From NCBI GenBank assembly GCA_946482545.1, contig CAMLRX010000133.1:1-13863 (forward strand): a stretch of 13,863 bases of DNA. The letters run 5' to 3'. The translations under genes were made by a program, and so were the position numbers. Source of the DNA: an uncultured Flavihumibacter sp. (GTDB lineage: Bacteria; Bacteroidota; Bacteroidia; Chitinophagales; Chitinophagaceae). Below, in pieces: positions 1-6,865 of this stretch. Within the stretch, counting starts at the first letter, position 1. Every line of letters starts with the position of its first letter. The notes below the pieces were generated by a model. That model did no database searches, was not told the DNA's origin, and saw only the letters and a list, made by a program, of their open reading frames with translations.

Positions 1-921
1 CCGCTCCAATACCGTGAAAAAAACGAAGTCGTTAAGGGGAAAAAACTGGTGAGTCCGGCAGCGGCATTTATGATAACGGAAACTTTATCCAAAGTAAACA
101 GGCCGGACTTTCCCTTGCACTGGAGCAGTACGGAGCACATGCCGCGCATCGCCTGGAAAACCGGTACATCTTATGGCCGTAGAGATGCATGGAGCATCGG
201 CTTCAATAAGAAATATACGGTTGGCGTGTGGGCGGGGAATTTTTCAGGAGCCTCCGCTCCGGACCTTAGCGGCGCGGATATTGCCACGCCGCTGTTGTTC
301 AGGATTTTTAACGCCATAGACTACAATGGACAAACCGACTGGTACGCGCCAACCCCGGATTGTGAAATCAGGACCGTATGCGCCGAAACGGGCCTTCCGC
401 CTTCAACGCACTGTACCAACGTTGTTTCAGATTATTTCATTCCGCTGGTATCATCCGCCACCACCTGTGATAACCGCCGTGAATACAATGTTTCTGCAGA
501 TGAAAAAATCAGCTACTGCGTTTATTGCACACCAACTGCTGGCTACAAAAAAAAGATGTACCGCGTGATGCCGCCTTCGCTACAGGCTTATTACAATGAA
601 AGAAAAATCGCGTACGATCATATTCCGCCGCATAACCCTTCCTGTGAGAAACTTTTCAAAGGGAGCGGCCCCGTAATTACATCGCCACAGGGCGGCGCCA
701 TTTACTACACTTCCCCTGATGATCCTGATATGATCCGGCTTTCCTGCCAGACCTCCAACGATGTGTTGAAAGTGTATTGGTATATCAACAATAAATTCTA
801 CCGTGCGGCCGCAGCCGGGGAGAAACTATTTTTCAAAGCCGTTCCCGGTGAAACAGAAGTGGTATGTACCGACGACAAAGGCCGGAGCAGCAAGGTCAGG
901 ATAAGTGTGGAGCATTACTGA
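1..921 (+). CDS. pbpC: Penicillin-binding protein 1C, C-terminal part (partial at the 5' end)
   Basis: The reading frame is open from base 1, so the gene begins outside the window; 306 codons remain. The visible part holds the end of the transpeptidase domain, with the KTG box seen as KTGTSYGRRDAWSIGF near residue 53 of the fragment and the following GVWAGNFSG strand. The remainder is cysteine-rich (CEIRTVC, STHC, YCVYC) and ends with a BiPBP_C-like beta domain (about the last 90 residues, from GSGPVITSPQGG). This order is typical of PBP1C, a bifunctional glycosyltransferase/transpeptidase acting on periplasmic peptidoglycan. The catalytic SxxK serine and the glycosyltransferase domain lie upstream and cannot be checked. 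The GTG at 49 is an internal valine codon, not a start. The gene converges on the META-domain gene, and no clear terminator hairpin is visible in the 44-base gap. Confidence 0.93.
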   Translation, partial: PLQYREKNEVVKGKKLVSPAAAFMITETLSKVNRPDFPLHWSSTEHMPRIAWKTGTSYGRRDAWSIGFNKKYTVGVWAGNFSGASAPDLSGADIATPLLFRIFNAIDYNGQTDWYAPTPDCEIRTVCAETGLPPSTHCTNVVSDYFIPLVSSATTCDNRREYNVSADEKISYCVYCTPTAGYKKKMYRVMPPSLQAYYNERKIAYDHIPPHNPSCEKLFKGSGPVITSPQGGAIYYTSPDDPDMIRLSCQTSNDVLKVYWYINNKFYRAAAAGEKLFFKAVPGETEVVCTDDKGRSSKVRISVEHY

Positions 922-965
922 TATTGATATCCTCGCTTCCGGGAACTTTGTCTGGCACAATCACA

Positions 966-1397
966 TTATTTTTTCTTTCCTTTTTCAAACCTGGCCAGTG
1001 GGGCCATACGTGCTTTGTTCAGCGAAAGTTTGCCATCGGCTATCGAATAATTATCCACTGCCTGTAAAGCTTTCAACAATTCGTTCTCCGTATCCAGCGC
1101 ATCGCAGGCCATGAGGGTCCCGATCATCTGGGAGAATACAACGCGGTTACCGGCTTTCAGTTCATAGTTGCCGCCAAATCCGTTGCAGCCCGCAAATCCC
1201 TGAACACGGTTCTCCGCTTTGTTGAGGAGAATATGGATTTCTTTCCCGTTCGGTTGTTGCGCGTTCACGGGTTTTCCCATCAGTTCGGTCAGTACCCAAT
1301 ACGTGTCTTCTATGGATGTTGCTGTCTGGGCGGTTTTGGTGGATGTACAACCGGCAAGTGCAAAAAGCATAACGCAGGAGAACAAAATGGCTTTCAT
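966..1397 (-). CDS. META-domain (HslJ-like) lipoprotein
   Basis: This 143-residue protein starts with a lipoprotein signal peptide, with lipobox ALAGC and the lipidated cysteine at residue 17. A META domain follows at about residues 33-138. It shows the family landmarks YWVLTELMGKPV, GFAGCNGFGGNYEL and a MIGTLMACD segment, each in the expected order. In E. coli the related HslJ is a heat-inducible envelope protein linked to novobiocin resistance; the biochemical role of the family is unclear. The length is normal for a single META domain plus anchor, and the C-terminus is basic (KGKKK). It is transcribed alone, divergently from the dioxygenase-fold gene. Family assignment is secure; the function here is not known. 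Confidence 0.88.
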   Translation of the reverse strand: MKAILFSCVMLFALAGCTSTKTAQTATSIEDTYWVLTELMGKPVNAQQPNGKEIHILLNKAENRVQGFAGCNGFGGNYELKAGNRVVFSQMIGTLMACDALDTENELLKALQAVDNYSIADGKLSLNKARMAPLARFEKGKKK

Positions 1398-1431
1398 GTT
1401 ATAAGTTTTAAATTAATAAAAAAGCATGTAA

Positions 1432-1439
1432 CGAAGGTA
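1432..1439 (-). promoter_or_regulatory. Weak candidate -7 promoter element for the META lipoprotein gene
   Basis: Read on the minus strand this is TACCTTCG, seven of eight matches to the Bacteroidota -7 consensus TAnnTTTG, 34 bases upstream of the ATG. No convincing TTG/TTTG -33 box is seen at the expected spacing, so this is only a candidate. Confidence 0.25.
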
Positions 1440-1629
1440 AACATTACCAACGATTGCCGTTAAACACAGGCATGATGCAGCAGCGACCGGAATGTATGTT
1501 TAAGAATTGTTAAGATGAAATGGGCGTTACATTTCAACTGTTCATCGGTACTTTTCTGAACAGGGAATTGTGGCGGCATAATTTTAAACAAATAGCCGAA
1601 ACGCAATTTCTTCACACAAAAATCAAACC

Positions 1630-2382
1630 ATGGAAAGGAAACATTTTTTAAGGAACGGACTGGCCGCCCTGGGAATTTCGGCCATCGCCCCGCTGGCTGC
1701 CGCCTGCAGGAAAGATTCGGCAGCCGGAACTGAAACGGATACCGGTACAGGAACGGGTTCGGGGTCAAATCCCGGTTCCTGCACGGTGGCGCCTACAGAA
1801 ACGGAGGGCCCCTTTCCCACCAAATCTCCTTCTTCCCTCGTAAGAACAGATATAACCGATGGTCGCACTGGTGTTCCGTTTATCATGAAAATCACCATAC
1901 AGAATACGAATGCCAATTGTGCGGCGCTGTCCAATGCTATTGTGGATGTATGGCATTGCGATAAGGATGGGTACTATTCTGAATATGGCGGAACGGGTAT
2001 GCAGTCGGCGAACTTTACCAGTGTTCATTTTTTACGTGGCCGACAGGTGACAGATGCCAACGGACTGGTTACATTTACTTCGATCTTCCCGGGATGGTAC
2101 CAGGGACGGGCTACCCATATTCACGTGCATATTTATAATGCCTCGGGGACATCGCTGAAGATTACGCAGATCGCATTTCCCGAAGGAAGTTCCAGTGCGG
2201 TTGTGGCTGTAAATGGATCGGCTGGCGTGGCTTATGGCTATACAAAAGGCATGAGCGGCTATACCTACAATGCTTCGGATAATATTTTCAGTGACGATTC
2301 CGCAAGTGTGCAACTGGCTACGCTTACAGGAAGTATTTCTGCGGGATACACGCTTACCCATACCATAAAGGTGGCTGCATAA
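1630..2382 (+). CDS. Exported intradiol ring-cleavage dioxygenase-like protein
   Basis: The 250-residue protein begins with a basic, hydrophobic leader (RKHFLRNGLAALGISAI) ending in LAAAC, so cysteine 26 is a likely lipidation site. A Thr/Gly/Ser-rich linker follows at about 30-50. The rest matches the intradiol dioxygenase fold of the protocatechuate 3,4-dioxygenase beta-subunit type: TETEGPFP near residue 56, VDVWHCDKDGYYSEY at 105-119, and FPGWYQGRATHIHVHI at 153-168. Tyr116, Tyr157, His163 and His165 are the expected iron(III) ligands, so the active site looks intact. Characterised members open catechol-type rings with O2, but exported relatives have varied or unknown substrates, and no aromatic-catabolism genes are nearby. 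The next gene begins 16 bases downstream, suggesting co-transcription. The substrate cannot be inferred. Confidence 0.88.
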   Translation: MERKHFLRNGLAALGISAIAPLAAACRKDSAAGTETDTGTGTGSGSNPGSCTVAPTETEGPFPTKSPSSLVRTDITDGRTGVPFIMKITIQNTNANCAALSNAIVDVWHCDKDGYYSEYGGTGMQSANFTSVHFLRGRQVTDANGLVTFTSIFPGWYQGRATHIHVHIYNASGTSLKITQIAFPEGSSSAVVAVNGSAGVAYGYTKGMSGYTYNASDNIFSDDSASVQLATLTGSISAGYTLTHTIKVAA

Positions 2383-2398
2383 ACATTAAGTTGCCGGC

Positions 2399-2941
2399 AT
2401 GAAAAACCGTACCATACAATTGTGTTACAGGAAGGTGATAGACGCCACATCGGTAAAGGCCTGGGATAAACTGGTGTTTGAAGCCAGCTATACTGAGTTT
2501 CGTATGCAGGTTCAGCTATTTGACCCGGAACGAAAGTACAGGCGCTTTGCTGATGTGTTGCGTCAGGTGAAGGGGGCGGAGCAACTGCATTTTCTGGTCA
2601 GTTCCGCTGTTGTGGGCTATGTGGTCCAGCTGAATGATGTGGTGCCTGATGTGGTGAACGCTTTAGGAAAACACTTTCTTCGTTTTCAGCATTTCCGGTT
2701 CGAAATCATTAATTCTGATGTGCAGGACAGTACCCAACACCAGGTGGCTATTAATTTCTATGCTGAGCCATTGGTTTGGCACGATACCATTGATGGACAG
2801 TTGGTGGTGTCCCGTGAACAGGTGGAAGAAGATGGGGCTTATCCGATAGAACAATTTCCGCTTCAGCCTTTCCTGGCCATTCATTCCTTAAAATATTCAA
2901 CGCTTCAATATGGAAACGGGGGCAAAAATATTTCTCTCTGA
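2399..2941 (+). CDS. Hypothetical protein, cotranscribed with a pirin-like gene
   Basis: I do not recognise this 180-residue protein. It has no signal peptide or membrane segment, so it is probably cytoplasmic, and it has the mixed polar/hydrophobic character of a small alpha/beta protein. Visible stretches include CYRKVIDATSVKAWDKLVF near the start, a hydrophobic segment LHFLVSSAVVGYVVQL at 63-78, and a histidine- and acid-containing C-terminal half. It starts 16 bases after the dioxygenase-like gene, and its end overlaps the pirin-like gene by 32 bases in another frame. This tight packing supports it as a real gene and suggests translational coupling. A start further downstream is possible, since no clear ribosome binding site fixes the ATG. 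Confidence 0.68.
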   Translation: MKNRTIQLCYRKVIDATSVKAWDKLVFEASYTEFRMQVQLFDPERKYRRFADVLRQVKGAEQLHFLVSSAVVGYVVQLNDVVPDVVNALGKHFLRFQHFRFEIINSDVQDSTQHQVAINFYAEPLVWHDTIDGQLVVSREQVEEDGAYPIEQFPLQPFLAIHSLKYSTLQYGNGGKNISL

Positions 2942-3617
2942 ACAACGCGGTTGTAACGAACTGGATTGGTTCCGGAGTTACAATACCTTCAGTTTTGGTA
3001 ATTACTTCAGTCCAGACAAAATGCCCTTCGGCGAATTATACCTCCTGAACGACGACACGCTGGCCGGAAGAAAAGCTTTGGGAATGCAGGTGGAGGAATC
3101 TTCGGTGATCTTACTTATCCCGGTAGTTGGTGCAGTTCTATATAAAGATGATTATGGCAACGATGCATTCGTAGAAGCCGGAACTGCTGTGGTGGCAAGA
3201 ATCGGTGGCGGGAAACAACTGGAACTGGCCAATCCTTATGAGAACGAACTGGTTAATTTCGTACAAATATGGTTCAGGGTTTCAGACATTGGGTCCTTCG
3301 GGGATATGCAAACATTCTTGTTTAACCTGGATGCGCATCCTAACACCATGTTGCCCTTGTTTTCAGTTACAGCTCCTTGTGCTGCCAAGCCTTTTATCGG
3401 TAAGTTTGATGGACGTGCGGAAGCGGAAATATGTTTGTATGAAGGCATGAACGGCTTCTTTGCATTCGCGATAGAAGGCGCGTTTGAATTAGAAGGACGG
3501 TTGCTGCATGCGCGCGATGGGCTGGCTTTATGGAACCTGGAAAAAATAGAATGGGAGGCGCTTTCCGGCGGCGCGATTTTGCTGGTTTTGCAGGTTCCGT
3601 GGATTAATCACAATTAG
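2910..3617 (+). CDS. Pirin/YhaK-like bicupin protein without the usual metal ligands
   Basis: The 235-residue protein opens with a pirin-family signature, FLSEQRGCNELDWFRSYNTFSFGNYF at about 8-33 (quoted across its two halves: SEQRGCNELDW and FRSYNTFSFGNYF). Two cupin-like halves follow, with VNFVQIWF at 115-122 marking the end of the first. Pirins and quercetin 2,3-dioxygenase-like relatives are small bicupins; some bind Fe in the N-terminal cupin through a His-x-His, His, Glu set. Here the segment where the PHPH motif normally lies reads GRKALGMQVEESSVILL, and the later His/Glu pair is also absent, so metal-dependent oxygenase activity is unlikely. The start overlaps the preceding gene by 32 bases. 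The TAG stop shares bases with the TAA of the convergent nuclease-family gene. The role is unknown; sensing or binding is possible. Confidence 0.82.
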   Translation: METGAKIFLSEQRGCNELDWFRSYNTFSFGNYFSPDKMPFGELYLLNDDTLAGRKALGMQVEESSVILLIPVVGAVLYKDDYGNDAFVEAGTAVVARIGGGKQLELANPYENELVNFVQIWFRVSDIGSFGDMQTFLFNLDAHPNTMLPLFSVTAPCAAKPFIGKFDGRAEAEICLYEGMNGFFAFAIEGAFELEGRLLHARDGLALWNLEKIEWEALSGGAILLVLQVPWINHN

Positions 3618-4449
3618 CGACGTTCTATTTCATCAAAAGAAAGTCCTATTGAAGACTCTATTACTTCAATAGGAAGGCCTTTTGCTCTTAACGCTTTGGC
3701 CACTTCAATTTTCCCTTCCAATTTCCCTTCATCAAAAGCAGTATCAATAACACCTTTGAGATCCCGGTAAATTTTCAGACTGTTCTGATACCTGCTCAGA
3801 TCCGTTTCATCCATTTTCGCGATCTCTGCTTTTTCAAATGCTTTTTTGAAAACATCATCTTTAAATATGGACGGGATGTTTTGGAAGTCTTCCAGGTGTT
3901 TGATAAAATACAGCCATTTGTCCAGACGTGTTTTTAACTCATCCTCTTTCATGCTGAACTTGGGCATTTCAAGGTAGATATAGGTCAGCTTATCATAGAA
4001 AGTTTTTTCATGCTGATTTTTAAGTCGAATAGTGTGCACTACCTCGCTTTTTTCAGGTTCACTTTCGTAGTCATCAAAAGTGAAGTCAAGTATTCCTACA
4101 CAATAAACTGCCTTTAGATTATAGTTCCATTCACCACGCTCACCTTGTTCCCGAATTGGAAACGTGGAATAATAAATGGTTCTTTCTTTAAAGTAATTCT
4201 GTTTGGCTTTCTGCAATTCAACAATGAATTTCTCGCCGCGGTCATTCTCACAATAAATATCATAAATCGCTTTTCTGTCAGCTTCTGTTTGGCCAGGTTG
4301 CTCCGCATTTTTAAAAGAAAGATCAACGATCTGGCTTTTTTGGGGCAATAAGCATTCAGGAAGTCGAGTAAAAGAGGTTTACTCGCTTCTTCTCCGAATA
4401 TTTTTTTGAATCCAAAGTCTGTGAATGGATTTACATATTTAGCCTTCAT
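3614..4449 (-). pseudogene. Rpn/PD-(D/E)XK nuclease family transposase-like protein (PDDEXK_2), frameshifted
   Basis: Two overlapping frames on the minus strand make one protein of the Rpn/PDDEXK_2 family. The first frame, from ATG 4449, gives the typical start NPFTDFGFKKIFGEEASKPL and LLDFLNA to base 4351. The family continues as LLPQKSQIVDLSFKNAEQ in the -1 frame from 4348 to the stop at 3614. Restoring one base near 4349-4350 (GCTTATTG read as GCTTTATTG) joins them into about 278 residues, normal for the family. The nuclease residues are present: Asp in YDIYC and the E-x-Q of FIVELQKAKQ. The C-terminus has the usual charged EGKLEGKIEVAKALRAKGL and IEVIESSIGLS tail. Rpn proteins promote RecA-independent recombination. 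A sequencing error, a real mutation or ribosomal slippage at the neighbouring A-run could each explain the break. Confidence 0.85.
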
Positions 4450-4484
4450 AACTCCTGCGAGTTTATGTCTTTTTCTGAAGAAGG

Positions 4485-4497
4485 TATCATTATGATA
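4485..4497. repeat. 13-base perfect palindrome TATCAT-T-ATGATA
   Basis: Six-base arms flank a single central T in the 203-base region between the nuclease-family gene and the DUF218 gene. It lies about 36 bases upstream of the nuclease-family start codon. Palindromes of this size can be operator sites, but nothing here identifies a binding protein, and one of this length can occur by chance in AT-rich DNA. Confidence 0.35.
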
Positions 4498-4625
4498 TCC
4501 GTGTTTTCACCGTATTTACACCCGTTTATTAACCATTCTGTTACCGGAACATTATTAAATCGTGATCTAAAAAACACTTTATCATTACCAGTTTCTTAAA
4601 CAGTATTTAACATTTTATTGCGGCC

Positions 4626-4633
4626 TAGCTTTG
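4626..4633 (+). promoter_or_regulatory. Candidate Bacteroidota -7 element for the DUF218/SusCD operon
   Basis: TAGCTTTG is an exact match to the -7 consensus TAnnTTTG used by the Bacteroidota primary sigma factor, and sits 19 bases upstream of the ATG at 4653, in the only sizeable gap before the four plus-strand genes. A good TTTG/TTG -33 box is not apparent at the usual spacing, which lowers confidence. Confidence 0.5.
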
Positions 4634-4652
4634 TGGCATCAATCAAAATTTT

Positions 4653-5957
4653 ATGCGTGCTGCTGTACTTGTACGCAAAGCATTTCCTGCTTTGTGTGCC
4701 CTGCTTTTTATTGCCTTTTCGGCACTGCGTTTTGCGGAGCCACGACCAGAAGCAGCTTATAAACTGATTCATGGTTCAAACATTGTGCAGGCGAAAAATT
4801 ATTACCTCCTAACGCTTTTCAGTGAATTGAAAGATGTGCGTAACCTGTTGCAGCATGATCCGGTATTGAAAAAGCTTTCCGCTGAAAGGCATGATACGCT
4901 TGCCTCGGCACTTCTGCATTGTGGCCGCGACGGGGCATGCTATATCCGGCGCATGAAGCTGGATACAACTTATATTGCAATCGTAAGTGATCGGCTTAAA
5001 AAGCTATTTTCACCCGGCAATGTATTGGATAAGTTGGTCAGGGAACACCTTATTCCTTCCGGAGCATACTATCGGTTCGCCACAACTGATCCGGTGGACA
5101 TGCTCGTGAAAGCGTGGGAGCAGGATGCACACGGACTGAATTTTTCGATCGGCGTTTATGCCGGAGGCGACAAACCCAATTATCCGTTGATTGATTCCAT
5201 CGCTTTTAATACCTGGGACAAGAAAACGGGTACCAGGTACAGTGCAGGATATACTTCGCTGCTCTATAACGCAACTTCACTCATTCTTGCGCAACGCGAG
5301 GAACTTCCTCTGTTCTTCGATGCACCCCTCGCTTTTTCCCTTCGTTTTCTTGAAATGAATGAACGCGAGCAGGCTGCTGATTTTGAGCCGATGGAAAAAG
5401 GGGAGAATGCGGCTGCGGTAAAGAAAGTTCAAAACGTTCAGTGGGACAACTACAAGTATTCAGTTATCCTGGTGCCAGGCGCTGGTCCTGAAGATCCAAC
5501 CGTGCCACTGAGTGCGGAGGGAATGCTGCGCTGTCGGCTGGCGGCCAGCTTGTATGCCAAAGGATACGCGCCATTCATCATGCCTTCCGGCGGAAGGGTT
5601 CATCCCTATAAAACAAAATATTGTGAGGCAACGGAAATGAAAAAATACCTGGTTGAAAAACTGGGGATACCTGCAGATGCTGTCATTATTGAACCACATG
5701 CAAGACATACCACCACCAATATGCGCAATGCCGCAAGGTTGATGTTCAGGTATGGTTTTCCATTTGATAAGGCCGGGCTCACCTGCACCACACGCGGACA
5801 AAGCAGCATGATTGAAAAAACGCTGCCCGAAAGGTGTATCCGGGAATTGAAAGCAGTTCCGTATAAAACCGGAAAACGACTCAGTGAAACCGAACTGGAA
5901 TTTTACCCGTTGGAAGTCGCGTTGCACATCAATCCTTCCGAACCCATGGATCCCTGA
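4653..5957 (+). CDS. Exported protein with C-terminal DUF218/YdcF-like domain
   Basis: The 434-residue protein has an N-terminal export signal (KAFPALCALLFIAFSALRFA, residues 9-28) and therefore acts in the envelope. Residues of about 267-420 match the DUF218/YdcF fold: VILVPGAG, then PLSAEGMLRCRLAASLY, a MPSGGRVHP strand-turn, TEMKKYLVEKLGIPADAVI, and EPHARHTTTNMRNAARL. This is the usual order of conserved motifs (G-x-G, Ser-Gly-Gly, Gly-Ile-Pro, Glu, Thr-x-x-Asn). DUF218 proteins such as E. coli YdcF bind nucleotide-like ligands and SanA/ElyC members affect envelope integrity, but no reaction is established. Residues of about 30-265 are not recognised and have no evident membrane segments. 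The next gene follows after 19 bases, placing it first in the operon with SusCD. Confidence 0.82.
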   Translation: MRAAVLVRKAFPALCALLFIAFSALRFAEPRPEAAYKLIHGSNIVQAKNYYLLTLFSELKDVRNLLQHDPVLKKLSAERHDTLASALLHCGRDGACYIRRMKLDTTYIAIVSDRLKKLFSPGNVLDKLVREHLIPSGAYYRFATTDPVDMLVKAWEQDAHGLNFSIGVYAGGDKPNYPLIDSIAFNTWDKKTGTRYSAGYTSLLYNATSLILAQREELPLFFDAPLAFSLRFLEMNEREQAADFEPMEKGENAAAVKKVQNVQWDNYKYSVILVPGAGPEDPTVPLSAEGMLRCRLAASLYAKGYAPFIMPSGGRVHPYKTKYCEATEMKKYLVEKLGIPADAVIIEPHARHTTTNMRNAARLMFRYGFPFDKAGLTCTTRGQSSMIEKTLPERCIRELKAVPYKTGKRLSETELEFYPLEVALHINPSEPMDP

Positions 5958-5976
5958 GATGCTAAAATAGCTACAA

Positions 5977-6843
5977 ATGAAAATACTATCGTTTTTATTG
6001 TTAAGTGGTTGTTTCTTTTGGATGCGCCATATAGAACCGAAGGGTGCTATCCTCCATAGTTTTACCGTTGATTCACTGGGCGCCTGTCAGGGGATTTCTA
6101 TTCAGGGGAACCGTGTTTTTCTTTATGGCGACCGGGAGATCGGTTTGATCCGTGAATACCATGTAAAAGGAGACAGCCTGGAGATGGTGGGAAAGGAAAT
6201 GAAACTCACCCTGAACGATACGGATGTCATCAATCACCCGACCGGGATGGCCATACACAAAAATATGCCGGTGTTCATTGGCAACAGTATCCGTTTGAAC
6301 AAGGAGGGCACAAGCTGGCGCGCAGTGATCTATCATATTAACTGGGAAGGACTTCAAAGAACGGGTTCACTCGATGGGAATCTCCTGAATACGATAGAAG
6401 ATGATGCCTGTATTCAAGGTACACGACCTGAATATGTTCCGTATAAAAACAAGTGGTACGTAGCCACTGCCGATTATGGCAATAAAGCGAATGAAGTAAG
6501 GCTTTATGATCCGAAGGCGTTGAAGAATGCGCGTTCCACCAAAGAAAATGGGGTGTTGTACAAAAAATTCACCTGCCCCGCCTGGGTGCAAAACCTGCAT
6601 TGGATACCGGGTAAAAACAAGCTGGTGCTCATTCAGAACCAGATAGAAGGAAAGAAATGGAGATTAAGTTTTGTGGACCTTGAAGCTTCTATCGAAAAGG
6701 GTACAGCACAGATTACGGGTGTGGTAGAAACTGATCGCGCCGATGAACTGGAAGGGTTCGCCTTTACAGATGGGGCGCATGGATTCGCGGTCACTTCTTC
6801 CAGAAGGAACAATGTAAGTAAAATGAAGATCACTGGTTATTGA
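5977..6843 (+). CDS. Exported hypothetical protein with propeller-like repeats
   Basis: This 288-residue protein has a short hydrophobic leader, ILSFLLLSGCFFW, whose LLSGC could be a lipobox with Cys12; a cleaved or uncleaved signal is also possible. The mature part shows repeated strand-turn-strand patterns with tryptophan/tyrosine-rich strands, for example NRVFLYGDREIGLIREY, PVFIGNSIRL, KWYVATADYGNKANEVRLYD and NLHWIPGKNKLVLIQNQ. These resemble beta-propeller blades, but I cannot assign a named family. No catalytic motif stands out. It lies 19 bases after the DUF218 gene and 22 bases before susC, so it is probably made together with the transporter and may be a surface or periplasmic accessory that binds or processes its ligand; that role is inference from position only. 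Confidence 0.7.
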   Translation: MKILSFLLLSGCFFWMRHIEPKGAILHSFTVDSLGACQGISIQGNRVFLYGDREIGLIREYHVKGDSLEMVGKEMKLTLNDTDVINHPTGMAIHKNMPVFIGNSIRLNKEGTSWRAVIYHINWEGLQRTGSLDGNLLNTIEDDACIQGTRPEYVPYKNKWYVATADYGNKANEVRLYDPKALKNARSTKENGVLYKKFTCPAWVQNLHWIPGKNKLVLIQNQIEGKKWRLSFVDLEASIEKGTAQITGVVETDRADELEGFAFTDGAHGFAVTSSRRNNVSKMKITGY

Positions 6844-6865
6844 TATCAAAAAATACAAATAAAAC

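Noticed and set aside
1577..1584. TAATTTTA as a -7 element for the dioxygenase-like gene
   Set aside because: It lacks the conserved final G and no TTTG/TTG -33 box is found at a suitable distance, so it is not listed as a promoter.
4344..4353. Canonical -1 slippery heptamer to explain the broken Rpn-family gene
   Set aside because: In the upstream frame the codons are CCC AAA AAA, so the heptamer would be C-AAA-AAA rather than X-XXY-YYZ; slippage is possible but a one-base loss restores the consensus better.
4452..4456. AGGAG as a Shine-Dalgarno site for the Rpn-family gene
   Set aside because: Only two bases separate it from the ATG, too close for a normal site, and Bacteroidota rarely rely on this signal.
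5460..5927. 155-codon minus-strand open frame
   Set aside because: It lies opposite the conserved DUF218 domain, whose motifs are all in the plus-strand frame.
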